Shown piece after piece: positions 28,208-37,310 of a stretch of 64,000 bases of DNA. Each line of letters starts with the position of its first letter. Position 1 is the stretch's first letter. Made by a program: the position numbers and the translations under genes. Source of the stretch: Burkholderiales bacterium (GTDB taxonomy: Bacteria > Pseudomonadota > Gammaproteobacteria > Burkholderiales > Burkholderiaceae_E). The DNA lies in contig JAIYCW010000017.1 of the NCBI GenBank assembly GCA_027487815.1, positions 62,001 through 126,000 of the forward strand. The letters run 5' to 3'. The notes under the pieces were generated by a model. The model had not been told where the DNA came from. It saw nothing but the letters and a program-made list of their open reading frames with translations, and searched no databases.

Positions 28208-29131
28208 ATGCTCGAAAAAATCCAGTCCGTAGCCGCTCAAGTAGGCTCCATTGTGGTGGGCAAACAGCCCCAGATTCGCCTGGCCCTGGCCTGTATGCTG
28301 GCCCGCGGCCATTTGCTAATCGAAGACCTTCCGGGTGTGGGCAAAACCACCCTGGCGCATGCGCTTTCGATTTCGCTGGGGCTGCAATTCAAGCGCGTGC
28401 AATTCACCAATGATTTGTTGCCTGGCGACATCGTGGGCGTGCAGGTACTGGACCGTGAGCACAGCACCTTTCGCTTTATGCCAGGCCCGGTGTTTTCCCA
28501 AGTGCTACTGGCCGACGAAATTAATCGTGCCTCGCCAAAAACCCAAAGTGCTTTGCTTGAAGCCATGGAAGAGCGACAGGTTTCCATTGAGGGTAGCGCT
28601 CACCGCCTGCCCGATCCTTTTTTTGTGATTGCCACCCAGAATCCGCAAGATCAGGTGGGCACCTTCGCGTTGCCAGAATCCCAGCTTGATCGATTTTTGA
28701 TGTGTGTGGAGCTGGGCTATCCCGATCCCAAGAGCGAGCGCGCCTTGCTTGAGGGCCAGGATCGCAGGCCCCTTCTCGAAGGGCTTAAGCCGCGTATGAA
28801 TCCGGCCGAGCTGCTGGAAGCCCAAGGGCTGGTTCGCACGATTCGCACCTCGCCCGCCTTGCTCGATTATGTTCAGAATCTACTCACTCAGAGCCGCCGC
28901 TCGCCTTTGCTTGCTGAAGGCTTAAGCCCACGAGCCGGCCTCGCACTGTTGCAAGCCGCGCGCGCCTGGGCAATGCTTGATGGGCGCAACCATGTGTTGC
29001 CCGATGATGTGCAGGCCGTGTTGCCAGCGGTGGGCGGGCATCGCCTGAAGCCCGCCAAGGGTGGAGGAGCCAGCTATCGCGGCCGCACCGAGCTCGTGGC
29101 CGAGCTGGTGAAAGCCGTCGCGGTGCCATGA
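28208..29131 (+). CDS. MoxR-family AAA+ ATPase
   Basis: The 307-residue protein has Walker A GVGKTT (residues 43-48), Walker B VLLADEINRASPKTQSALLEAMEE and sensor FFVIATQNPQDQVGTFALPESQLDRF. MoxR ATPases act as chaperones with DUF58/VWA partner proteins. The next gene encodes a DUF58 protein (ATGA overlap) and the one after a transglutaminase-like protein, a conserved trio of unclear cellular role. Confidence 0.94.
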   Translation: MLEKIQSVAAQVGSIVVGKQPQIRLALACMLARGHLLIEDLPGVGKTTLAHALSISLGLQFKRVQFTNDLLPGDIVGVQVLDREHSTFRFMPGPVFSQVLLADEINRASPKTQSALLEAMEERQVSIEGSAHRLPDPFFVIATQNPQDQVGTFALPESQLDRFLMCVELGYPDPKSERALLEGQDRRPLLEGLKPRMNPAELLEAQGLVRTIRTSPALLDYVQNLLTQSRRSPLLAEGLSPRAGLALLQAARAWAMLDGRNHVLPDDVQAVLPAVGGHRLKPAKGGGASYRGRTELVAELVKAVAVP

Positions 29132-30108
29132 ATGATGCGCGCGGCCTGACGACCCTTTCTTGGGTTGACCGCATCGGCTGGTGGCTGAGTCAGCGCCGGC
29201 AGCCTGAGGGCGACCTCGAGCTCAGCCAAAACCGAATCTATATTCTGCCCTCCAAGCCCGGGCTGCTTTATGCCTCTGTGCTGGCTTGCATGCTGATCGC
29301 TTCGATGAACTACCAGCTTGCACTGGGTTATGGCCTGACCTTTTTACTCGGCTCGGTCGGGCTGGTGACGATCCTGCATACCTTTCGAAATTTGAATCGC
29401 CTGATGCTCCGGCCCGGGCGTGTTGAACCGGTGTTTGCCGGGCAGCTGGCTGAGTTCAGCCTGATGATGGTGAATCCCACCACCTTGCCGCGACACGCCA
29501 TTGGGTTCATCGGCGAAGGCATGGCGGTGAAGCACATGGTGGATAGCCCGGCCAAAGCTGAAACTGTGTTTACCCTTGCCTTGCCAACCTCGCAGCGCGG
29601 CTGGATGACTGCACCACGCTTGCGCTTATCCACAACCTACCCCTTGGGCTTATGGCGGGCGTGGTCCTACTGGCGGCCAGGCATGCGTGTGCTGGTTTAT
29701 CCCACGCCTGAAGGGGGCGGCCCCGGCCTGCCCGAGGGCCGGGTGGGCGTGGCCGATGGCACTTCCAGCGGCCCGGGCGATGAGGAAATTGCAGGTCTGC
29801 GGGATTATCAGGAGGGCGATAACCCGGCTCGGATTGCCTGGAAAGCGATGGCACGCCACCCCGGCGAAAACATGCTCACCAAACTCATGGAAGGCGGCGC
29901 ACGCGGTGACCTGGCCCTGGATTGGTTTGCGCTGCCGGTGCAACTTGATCGTGAACTGAAAATCGCGCGCTTGACTCGGTGGGTATTACAAGCCGATAGC
30001 GAGGGCCGCCGCTATGGCCTGCGCCTGCCTGACCAAACCCTGGCGCCTGATCATGGCCCCACTCACCGCGCTGCGTGCCTTGAAGCCCTTGCGGTGCTTC
30101 CTCGCTAA
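29128..30108 (+). CDS. DUF58 domain-containing protein
   Basis: The 326-residue protein has two N-terminal transmembrane helices (about 48-86) and the DUF58 core with GLRDYQEGDNPARIAWKAMAR (about 222-243). DUF58 proteins are partners of MoxR ATPases. It overlaps moxR by 4 nt and ends 12 nt before the transglutaminase gene. Confidence 0.9.
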   Translation: MNDARGLTTLSWVDRIGWWLSQRRQPEGDLELSQNRIYILPSKPGLLYASVLACMLIASMNYQLALGYGLTFLLGSVGLVTILHTFRNLNRLMLRPGRVEPVFAGQLAEFSLMMVNPTTLPRHAIGFIGEGMAVKHMVDSPAKAETVFTLALPTSQRGWMTAPRLRLSTTYPLGLWRAWSYWRPGMRVLVYPTPEGGGPGLPEGRVGVADGTSSGPGDEEIAGLRDYQEGDNPARIAWKAMARHPGENMLTKLMEGGARGDLALDWFALPVQLDRELKIARLTRWVLQADSEGRRYGLRLPDQTLAPDHGPTHRAACLEALAVLPR

Positions 30109-30120
30109 GGGCAAGTGACG

Positions 30121-32136
30121 ATGCAACTCAATTTGCCCATGTTCTTGCGCGTGCTCGGCGGCAGGCTGGGGGAGCAGTGGGAGCGTGAGCGCCGAGACAC
30201 TCTGTTTCTCATGGCAGCCACCTTGCTCAGTGCGATGGGGCATTTCCGCCACTTGCCTCTGTGGGCGACGATTGCATTTTTAAGCTTGTTCTTTTGGCGT
30301 CTGGGGTTGGTGCTCTCCGGGCGTTGGCTGCCGCGAGATTCGATCCGCTGGGTAGCCGCTATCGCATGCACAGCAGGTGTCTACGCAAGCTACGGCACAT
30401 TGATCGGACGCGACTCGGGCGTGGCGCTCCTGGTGCTTTTCCTGGGCCTGAAGCTGATGGAAATGCAGGCAAGGCGTGATTTATTCGTGGTGCTGTTTCT
30501 GTGCTTTTTCATGCTGCTCACCACCTTCTTTTATTCGCAAAGCCTGGGCACAGCGCTGTTGTGCGCAGCCGCAGTAATGATGCTGATGGCCACCTTGCTC
30601 ACCATGCAATATGCCGAGCAGGAAGCGCCGATTGGCAAACGCTTTGCGCTCGCAGGCTCCTTGCTGCTGCAGGCCACACCAATCGCGTTGGCGCTTTTTT
30701 TCCTCTTTCCGCGCCTCGACACCCCGCTCTGGGGCGCACCGGCTGATGGCGGCGGTGGCCAGACCGGACTGAGCGAGTCGATGGCACCAGGCAATATCGG
30801 CTCACTCACCAAATCCGAGCAAGTGGTGATGCGGGTCAAGTTTGAGGGCGCAGCCCCCTTATCGGCCCAGATGTATTGGCGCGGCCCGGTGTTTGGGGAT
30901 TTTGATGGGCGCACATGGCGCGCCCTAAGCTCACCACTCGCCGCTCCGCCACCGACCCGTATCGAGGTCAAGCCGCAGGCCACCCCAGTTCGCTACTCTG
31001 TGACCCTGGAGCCAATGCCCCGTGCCTGGCTCATGGCCTTGGAAGCCCCCACCGATGTGTTCGACCTGCCACAGGGTCAAGCCTTGATGGGCCCGGATAT
31101 GGTGATGCTCACCTCGCAGCCTCCACGTGGCCGGATGCGCTACACGGTGGAGTCGCATCTGGACTATCAGTTGGGTAAGAACGAAACCCAGCTGAGCCGC
31201 CAAAACTGGCTTGAACTGCCGCCCGGATTTAACCCCCGCACGCTAGGGCTTGCAGCCCAGTGGCGCAACGAGGAGCTTGATCCTGCCAAGCTTGTGCAGC
31301 GCGCGCTCACCATGTTTCGGGAGCAGCAATTCCGCTACACCCTGCAGCCACCGGTGCTCGGCAAACACTCAGTCGATGAATTTTTGTTTTCCACCCGCGC
31401 GGGATTCTGTGAACACTACTCGGGCGCTTTTGTTGTCTTGATGCGCGCGCTTGATATTCCTGCACGAGTAGTCACAGGCTATCAAGGGGCCGAACACAAT
31501 CCCGTCGACGATTACTGGATCGTGCGTCAAGCAGATGCTCACGCCTGGGCCGAGGTCTGGCTGGCCGATAAGGGCTGGGTGCGTATCGATCCGGTTAACG
31601 CGGTGGCCCCGGAGCGTATTGAACGCGGCTCACGCGCCCTGCAGTCGCAAAGTGTCGTCCAGCAAGCTCTTGAGCTTGGGATGGTGGCGCGTTGGCGCCT
31701 GAACTTCGATGCGCTCGCCAATGGCTGGAATCAGTGGGTGTTGTCCTATAACGGTGAGCGGCAACGCCGCATCTTCAGCAACTTCGGCCTGGACTTCAAT
31801 GACTGGGGCCAGTTGGCCGCGATCTTCGGAGTGATCCTTGCGGTGCTGCTCGGTGCTGCAGCGCTTATTACCCTGCATCCGAAACGCAGCAAGGACCCCG
31901 TGGAGCGGGCCTGGATCGCGTTTTGTGAACGCATGAGCGCCCACGGATTACGCCGCTTGCCCCATGAAACCGCGCTTGATTTCTTCTCACGGATTCAGCC
32001 CGCACTTGAACCCGAACTTTGGGCAAGCGCCCGGCGTATTGTGGACACCTACAACCGCTTGCGTTACGACCACCCTGCAGCGCAAGCTGAAGGTGCGAGG
32101 GCTTTACAATTGATGGTCAAGCGCTTCAAACCCTGA
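30121..32136 (+). CDS. DUF3488/transglutaminase-like membrane protein (TgpA type)
   Basis: The ~671-residue protein has an N-terminal block of about six membrane helices (DUF3488), a periplasmic transglutaminase-like domain with Cys in TRAGFCEHYSGAFVVLMRAL, His in DAHAWAEVWL and the following acidic region DPVNAV, then a C-terminal helix (about 565-585) and a DUF4129 tail. TgpA of Pseudomonas is essential and periplasmic. A GTG at 30115 is also in frame. It is followed without a gap by mltB, suggesting a cell-envelope role. Confidence 0.9.
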   Translation: MQLNLPMFLRVLGGRLGEQWERERRDTLFLMAATLLSAMGHFRHLPLWATIAFLSLFFWRLGLVLSGRWLPRDSIRWVAAIACTAGVYASYGTLIGRDSGVALLVLFLGLKLMEMQARRDLFVVLFLCFFMLLTTFFYSQSLGTALLCAAAVMMLMATLLTMQYAEQEAPIGKRFALAGSLLLQATPIALALFFLFPRLDTPLWGAPADGGGGQTGLSESMAPGNIGSLTKSEQVVMRVKFEGAAPLSAQMYWRGPVFGDFDGRTWRALSSPLAAPPPTRIEVKPQATPVRYSVTLEPMPRAWLMALEAPTDVFDLPQGQALMGPDMVMLTSQPPRGRMRYTVESHLDYQLGKNETQLSRQNWLELPPGFNPRTLGLAAQWRNEELDPAKLVQRALTMFREQQFRYTLQPPVLGKHSVDEFLFSTRAGFCEHYSGAFVVLMRALDIPARVVTGYQGAEHNPVDDYWIVRQADAHAWAEVWLADKGWVRIDPVNAVAPERIERGSRALQSQSVVQQALELGMVARWRLNFDALANGWNQWVLSYNGERQRRIFSNFGLDFNDWGQLAAIFGVILAVLLGAAALITLHPKRSKDPVERAWIAFCERMSAHGLRRLPHETALDFFSRIQPALEPELWASARRIVDTYNRLRYDHPAAQAEGARALQLMVKRFKP

Positions 32137-33239
32137 TGATCGAACGGTGGTCGCCGGGATGCGCTCCACCTTCTGGATCTCTCGCATTGAAACCTGTCTT
32201 TGTTTTCCTCATCAGCTTGATGGCCGCACTGGCCGGTCAAAATCCTGCCCACGCACAGAACACCTCCTCGCCAGCCCGCAATCGCGTGCCTGCAGTGGCC
32301 CCGCCAGCAGTCAGCAATTACGCCGCGCGCCCCGAAGTGCAGGCATTTGTGCAGCAGATGCAAGAGCGCCATGGTCTGGAGTCGCAAGCCTTGCTGGATC
32401 TGTTTGCCCAAGCGCGGTTCGATGGCAGCATCGTGCGCTTGATGAGCCCGCCCGCTCCCGGGTTCAAACGCTCCTGGGCGGTGTATCGGGCACGTTTTCT
32501 GGATGCCTTGCGAATTCGCGAAGGCGTGAGGTTCTGGCGCGAAAATCAGGCAGCCATTACGCGTGCCAGTGAAGTGTATGGCGTGCCCGAGGCCATCATC
32601 GTCTCGATCATTGGTGTAGAAACTCTTTATGGTCGTATCACTGGTGACTATCGGGTCCTGGATGCACTCACGGTGCTGAGCTTTGATTACCCCCGGCGCG
32701 CCGCGTTTTTTCGCGAAGAACTCGAAAGCTTTTTATTGCTCACTCGCGATCAGCCCGCTGAGCGCCTGACGCTTAAGGGATCGTTTGCCGGCGCGATTGG
32801 ATTGCCGCAATTCATGCCGGGCAGCATCCTGCGGCACGCCGTGGACTTCGATGGCGATGGACGCATCGATCTGCGCGCCAGCCCCGCCGATGTGGTGGGC
32901 AGCATCGCGCGCTTTTTGGCCAATCATGGATGGCGGCGCGGTGAGGCCACCCACTTCTCGGCTACGCTTGGTGTCGATGCCCAAATCGAAGCCTTGGTTG
33001 CTGCTGGCATTGAGCCGCAATTTACGCTGGCTCAACTTAAGGAGCGTGGCATTGGCTCCACCGAAGCGCCACCCCTTGATATGCCACTGGCCTTGATCGA
33101 TTTACCCAATGGCGATGACCCGACCAGCTATTACCTCGGCGCACCCAACTTCTATGTGATTACCCGCTATAACCGCAGCAGCTTTTATGCCATGGCGGTG
33201 ATTGAGTTGGCGCGTGCACTTGCTGAGCGCAAGGGATAG
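32136..33239 (+). CDS. mltB: Lytic murein transglycosylase B
   Basis: MltB cleaves peptidoglycan glycan strands with formation of 1,6-anhydromuramic acid. The protein (367 residues) has a signal sequence ending near AHAQN, catalytic Glu162 in IGVETLYGR, FAGAIGLPQFMPGS and the NVARFLxxHGW-like IARFLANHGWRRGE. No lipobox is seen, so it would be a soluble periplasmic form. The ATG overlaps the preceding stop by 1 nt. Confidence 0.92.
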   Translation: MIERWSPGCAPPSGSLALKPVFVFLISLMAALAGQNPAHAQNTSSPARNRVPAVAPPAVSNYAARPEVQAFVQQMQERHGLESQALLDLFAQARFDGSIVRLMSPPAPGFKRSWAVYRARFLDALRIREGVRFWRENQAAITRASEVYGVPEAIIVSIIGVETLYGRITGDYRVLDALTVLSFDYPRRAAFFREELESFLLLTRDQPAERLTLKGSFAGAIGLPQFMPGSILRHAVDFDGDGRIDLRASPADVVGSIARFLANHGWRRGEATHFSATLGVDAQIEALVAAGIEPQFTLAQLKERGIGSTEAPPLDMPLALIDLPNGDDPTSYYLGAPNFYVITRYNRSSFYAMAVIELARALAERKG

Positions 33240-33243
33240 TTGA

Positions 33244-34443
33244 ATGCTAGCTGAGCAATCAATGGAGCCACTTACCTGCCGCAAGGCTGAGTTCAGTATC
33301 GATCCGGGTGTGACCTACCTGAATGCAGCCTACATGGGCCCATTGTCGATTGCCACTCAGAACGCAGGAATCGCGGCACTTAGGCAGCGCGCTTTTCCTA
33401 CCGGGATTGTGCCCAACGATTTCTTCGCTCCCGCAGAACGTGTGCGCGCCTTGTGCGGGCAACTCATGAGTTGCAGCCCGGAATCCATCGCGTTTATCCC
33501 CAATGCTGCCAACGCAATCAGCTTGGTGGCCGGTAGCCTTGAGCTGAAACCTGGTCAAAACATCGTACTTCTCCACGAACAATTTCCAAGCAATGTTTAT
33601 CCTTGGTGGGCTTGGAAAAAGCACGGTGTTGAGCTACGAACCGTGGGTGCCGTTGATGCGATGCGAGGCTCTGAAGTAGCGGGATCGAAACGCCGGACTG
33701 CAGTTTGGAATCAAGCGGTTCTGGATGCTATTGATACCAATACTGCTGTGGTCGCGATTGAATCGGCGCACTGGACCGATGGCACTTTGTTTGACCTGGA
33801 GGCTATCGGACGAGCGGCCAAGGCCGTAGGGGCCGTTTTTTTGATCGACGCCACGCAAACCGCCGGGGCGTTACCGCTGGATTTTCACGCAATTAATGCG
33901 GATGCAGTTGTGGTCCACGCGTACAAGTCGATGCTGTGCAACTATGGTCTTGGCTTTATGGCGCTAAGCGAAAGATTCGCCAATACGAAGCCGCTTGAGC
34001 AAAGTTGGTTGATGCGACGCGGCAGCGAAAATTTTGCCCGCTTGGTGGATTATCAGGAGAAGTATGCCGCCGGGATGCGTCGCTTTGATACGAGCTTGCG
34101 AGCCAACCCGATCCTGATTCACATGCTCGAGGCGAGTCTCGAACAACTTTTGGATTGGCAGGCGCCTCGCATCCAACGCTATCTCTATGGCATCGTGAAC
34201 CCTTATGTGGAAGTGCTCAGATCTCTAGGCGTAGACATTGCGGATGAGCAGGATCGGGCTGGCAACATTTTCGGCCTAGGTCTGCCCGATCATGTTGACC
34301 CGCAGATGCTCAAGCAGCGTTTGGTTGAGCAACAGATCCATGTGTCCGTGCGAGGCAAGGTTTTGCGCATCGCGCCCCATGTATACAACGATGAGGCTGA
34401 CATCGGGCGGCTTGCCGAGCAACTCAATATCTGTTTGGCCTAG
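33244..34443 (+). CDS. PLP-dependent aminotransferase class V-fold enzyme
   Basis: The 399-residue protein belongs to the class V (SufS/kynureninase-like) fold: IDATQTAGALPLDF holds the PLP-ring Asp202, and Lys228 in VVHAYKSMLCNYGLGFM is the expected Schiff-base lysine. The N-terminal TYLNAAYMGPLS is typical. There is no SufS-type active-site cysteine loop, so cysteine desulfurase is unlikely; the substrate is unknown. It follows mltB by 4 nt. Codon use seems slightly richer in A/T than the flanking genes, but I did not compute this. Confidence 0.85.
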   Translation: MLAEQSMEPLTCRKAEFSIDPGVTYLNAAYMGPLSIATQNAGIAALRQRAFPTGIVPNDFFAPAERVRALCGQLMSCSPESIAFIPNAANAISLVAGSLELKPGQNIVLLHEQFPSNVYPWWAWKKHGVELRTVGAVDAMRGSEVAGSKRRTAVWNQAVLDAIDTNTAVVAIESAHWTDGTLFDLEAIGRAAKAVGAVFLIDATQTAGALPLDFHAINADAVVVHAYKSMLCNYGLGFMALSERFANTKPLEQSWLMRRGSENFARLVDYQEKYAAGMRRFDTSLRANPILIHMLEASLEQLLDWQAPRIQRYLYGIVNPYVEVLRSLGVDIADEQDRAGNIFGLGLPDHVDPQMLKQRLVEQQIHVSVRGKVLRIAPHVYNDEADIGRLAEQLNICLA

Positions 34444-34480
34444 AAGATCAAGATCAAGCCCAGGCGCTCTCGCCCGGCTT

Positions 34481-35389
34481 TCAGGACTCGGCGGGAATCG
34501 TGAGCGCAGCACGCTGATGGCTCATACGTCGCGCTGTCAGCAAGGCATTCACAACACCGGTTGCAGCAATCAGTGCCATGCCGACCAAGGCCCATCCATC
34601 AGGGAACTGGCCAAACACAAACCAGCCCAGCATCAAGGCCATGACGAGCTGGACATAGGTGTAGGGTGCGAGCGTGGAAGCCGGGGCGAAAGAAAATGCT
34701 CGGACAATCAGCCCATGCCCAAAAGCGCCGATTGCTCCTGTCGCCACAAACAAACCGACATGCTCCCAGGATTGTGGCGTGCGCCAAAAAAATGGCACCA
34801 CCGCGCTCATCATCACAGCGCCAAATACTGCACCCAAAAAGAGCGTGGTGATCGGCTCATCGCGCCCTGCGAGCTTACGGGTGAGCAACTGATACATTGC
34901 AAAAAAACATGCAGTCACCATCGGGAACAGGGCGACCCAACTGAATATTCCTGCGCCCGGACGCACGATTAGCAATACTCCGGCAAAACTCAGGGCAAGC
35001 GCCAACGCAGCACCAGGAGGCGCAGTCTCACCCATGAATTTCACTGCGAGGACAGTCACCAGAATTGGGGCGATCAAGGTGATTGCTGAAGCCTCCGCCA
35101 GAGGCATGAGTGAAAGGCTGGTGAAGAACCACACCGAGGAAAACGCAAGTGCCGCGCCCCGCATCCACTGCAAGCGTGGGGAACCTGTGCGCCACAAACG
35201 CGCTCCACGCTGCGGCAGGAAAATCGCCAGCATGATCACCACATGCAAAAAATAGCGCGCCCACACGATCATCATCACCGGATAAAACTTCGAGAGGTAT
35301 TTGGCAATGGCATCGAGCACAACAAACGAGCAGATCGCCAGCACCATCAACACAATGCCGCGCATCGGCTGGGCCGCAGGCGCACTCAC
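34481..35389 (-). CDS. EamA/DMT-family permease
   Basis: The 302-residue membrane protein has ten hydrophobic segments in two EamA repeats, starting QPMRGIVLMVLAICSFVVLDAIAKYL, with FTSLSLMPLAEASAITLIAPI at the family's conserved helix 4 region. The substrate is not predictable. Its start overlaps the cysM stop by 4 nt; an export role for an amino acid or thiol is possible from context but unproven. Confidence 0.88.
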   Translation of the reverse strand: MSAPAAQPMRGIVLMVLAICSFVVLDAIAKYLSKFYPVMMIVWARYFLHVVIMLAIFLPQRGARLWRTGSPRLQWMRGAALAFSSVWFFTSLSLMPLAEASAITLIAPILVTVLAVKFMGETAPPGAALALALSFAGVLLIVRPGAGIFSWVALFPMVTACFFAMYQLLTRKLAGRDEPITTLFLGAVFGAVMMSAVVPFFWRTPQSWEHVGLFVATGAIGAFGHGLIVRAFSFAPASTLAPYTYVQLVMALMLGWFVFGQFPDGWALVGMALIAATGVVNALLTARRMSHQRAALTIPAES

Positions 35390-36294
35390 GCGGGGAAAAT
35401 GCCCATCGACAAATACCGATCACCGCGATCACATACGATGAACACAATCGTGGCGTTACTGACTTCCTGAGCGACCCGCAAGGCAATCACGCAAGCACCC
35501 GCAGCCGAGGGGCCACAAAAAATGCCCTCCTCCACCGCCAGGCGTCTGGCCATCGCTTCGGCCTCGGTCTGAGACACATACTCAAGTCGATCCACTAAAG
35601 CATGCTGATAAATGCGTGGCAGATAAGCCTGGGGCCATTTGCGAATCCCGGGGATCTGCGAGCCTTCTTCGGGCTGCGCGCCCACAATCTGCACTGCGCT
35701 CGATTGCTCTTTCAGGTAACGCGATACCCCAGTGATGGTGCCGGTAGTTCCCATCGCAGAAACAAAGTGAGTGACCGTGCCTGCGGTGTCGCGCCAGATT
35801 TCCGGACCGGTTGATTCATAGTGCGCGGCCCAGTTATCGTCATTGGAAAACTGGTCGAGCACTTTGCCGCGCCCTTTGCGCTGCATTTCTTCGGCCAAAT
35901 CGCGCGCATATTCCATGCCACCGCTGGCCGCGGGCGTGAGGACCAGTTCAGCGCCATAGGCCCGCATGGATTGACGTCTTTCAATCGACAGGTTGTCCGG
36001 CATGATCAGAACCATGCGATAGCCCAGGATCGCTGCAGCCATCGCCAGTGCGATTCCGGTGTTGCCCGAGGTGGCTTCAATCAGGGTATCGCCCGGTTTG
36101 ATTTCGCCTCGGGCTTGCGCGCGTTGGATCATCGATAGCGCCGGACGATCCTTGACCGAGCCTGCTGGATTGTTGCCCTCGAGTTTGCCGAGAATCAGAT
36201 TGTTGCGCTGCTGATTTTCAAGGCCGGGAATACGCTGCAACTGAACCAGCGGAGTATTGCCAATCGTTTGATCAATGGTGAGGTAGTGGGCCAT
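35386..36294 (-). CDS. cysM: Cysteine synthase B
   Basis: CysM makes cysteine from O-acetylserine and sulfide or thiosulfate. Lys48 (GSVKDRPAL) is the PLP lysine, TSGNTGIALA binds substrate, GTTGTITGV the phosphate, and GIFCGPSAAGA the C-terminal Ser position. At 302 residues and with GKLEGNNPAGSVKDR it fits CysM rather than CysK. It lies downstream of oxyR on the same strand with a 32-nt gap. Confidence 0.94.
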   Translation of the reverse strand: MAHYLTIDQTIGNTPLVQLQRIPGLENQQRNNLILGKLEGNNPAGSVKDRPALSMIQRAQARGEIKPGDTLIEATSGNTGIALAMAAAILGYRMVLIMPDNLSIERRQSMRAYGAELVLTPAASGGMEYARDLAEEMQRKGRGKVLDQFSNDDNWAAHYESTGPEIWRDTAGTVTHFVSAMGTTGTITGVSRYLKEQSSAVQIVGAQPEEGSQIPGIRKWPQAYLPRIYQHALVDRLEYVSQTEAEAMARRLAVEEGIFCGPSAAGACVIALRVAQEVSNATIVFIVCDRGDRYLSMGIFPA

Positions 36295-36326
36295 AAGCTT
36301 GAAATAACTTGAAGTTGGGCAAGCCC

Positions 36327-37310
36327 TTAATGAGGCACGGATGATTGAGGCACGGATGATTGAGGCATGGGAGGTTGCAGGGGCAACATCTTTACGCCCG
36401 GCAGTTGGCTGGCGAGAATGCCTTGACGCAAGGCTTCAAGCGCGCCCGAACGAGAGAAAGTTTTACGCCACACCAGCGAAACACGGCGGTGTGGTGCGTG
36501 GGACTGCGCATCAAAAGGAAGATATTTGAGCAAGCTGCGATCGCTGCCATCCATCGGCTTGGCTGATTGCGGCATCACGGTGATGCCTACGCCGGAGGCC
36601 ACCATATGGCGAATCGTTTCAAGCGAAGAGCCCTCGAAGGTGCGTTGAATGCCGCTATTGGCCTGCGAAAAACGCGATAACTCCGGGCATACCTCAAGCA
36701 CCTGATCGCGAAAGCAATGCCCCGAGCCCAGCAGCAACATGGTTTGCGCCTTGAGCTCTTGCGAATTGATGCTCTTGCGGCGGGCCCACTCATGATGCTT
36801 GGGAATCGCCACCACGAAGGGCTCATCGTAAAGCGCTTGGGTCATGAGGCCTTGATCAGAAAATGGGTCGGCAAGAATCGCACAATCAATTTCGCCTTGC
36901 CGCAAAAGCTCCAGCAACTTTACGGTGAAGTTCTCTTGAAGCAGCAGCGGCATCTGGGGCGTGCGCGTGATCATCAAAGGCACCAGATGCGGTAACAAAT
37001 AGGGCCCGATGGTGTAGATCACGCCGACCCGCAAGGGGCCCGAGAGCGGATCCTTGCCCTGCTTGGCAATCTCCTTGATTGCACCAGCCTGCTCAAGCAC
37101 ATGCTGGGCTTGCTCGACAATCTGCACACCAATCGGCGTCACACTGATTTCGTTGGTGGCCCGTTCAAATAAATGCACACCCAACTCGTCTTCAAGCTTC
37201 TTGATTGCCACAGAAAGTGTCGGTTGGCTCACGAAACAAGCCTCCGCAGCGCGCCCGAAATGGCGTTCACGCGCCACCGCGACGATATAGCGCAGTTCAG
37301 TCAGGGTCAT
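36327..37310 (-). CDS. oxyR: Hydrogen peroxide-sensing LysR-type regulator OxyR
   Basis: The 327-residue protein has an N-terminal winged helix (TELRYIVAVARERHFGRAAEACFVSQPTLS) and a LysR effector domain. Cys199 and Cys208 in GSGHCFRDQVLEVCPE occupy the same numbers as the disulfide-forming pair of E. coli OxyR, so it should sense H2O2. The extreme C-terminus contains a short SSVPQ repeat, encoded by a 15-bp tandem DNA repeat. The start overlaps the stop of the FimV-like gene by 4 nt. Confidence 0.93.
   Translation of the reverse strand: MTLTELRYIVAVARERHFGRAAEACFVSQPTLSVAIKKLEDELGVHLFERATNEISVTPIGVQIVEQAQHVLEQAGAIKEIAKQGKDPLSGPLRVGVIYTIGPYLLPHLVPLMITRTPQMPLLLQENFTVKLLELLRQGEIDCAILADPFSDQGLMTQALYDEPFVVAIPKHHEWARRKSINSQELKAQTMLLLGSGHCFRDQVLEVCPELSRFSQANSGIQRTFEGSSLETIRHMVASGVGITVMPQSAKPMDGSDRSLLKYLPFDAQSHAPHRRVSLVWRKTFSRSGALEALRQGILASQLPGVKMLPLQPPMPQSSVPQSSVPH
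36331..36375 (-). repeat. 15-bp tandem repeat at the 3' end of oxyR
   Basis: TGAGGCACGGATGAT occurs perfectly at 36331-36345 and 36346-36360, and a degenerate third copy begins at 36361. It codes for the repeated SSVPQ tail of OxyR, so its length variation would leave the frame intact. Confidence 0.8.

Noticed and set aside
33244-34443. Cysteine desulfurase (SufS/IscS) identity for the class V enzyme
   Set aside because: The active-site cysteine loop is not seen, so only the fold is named.
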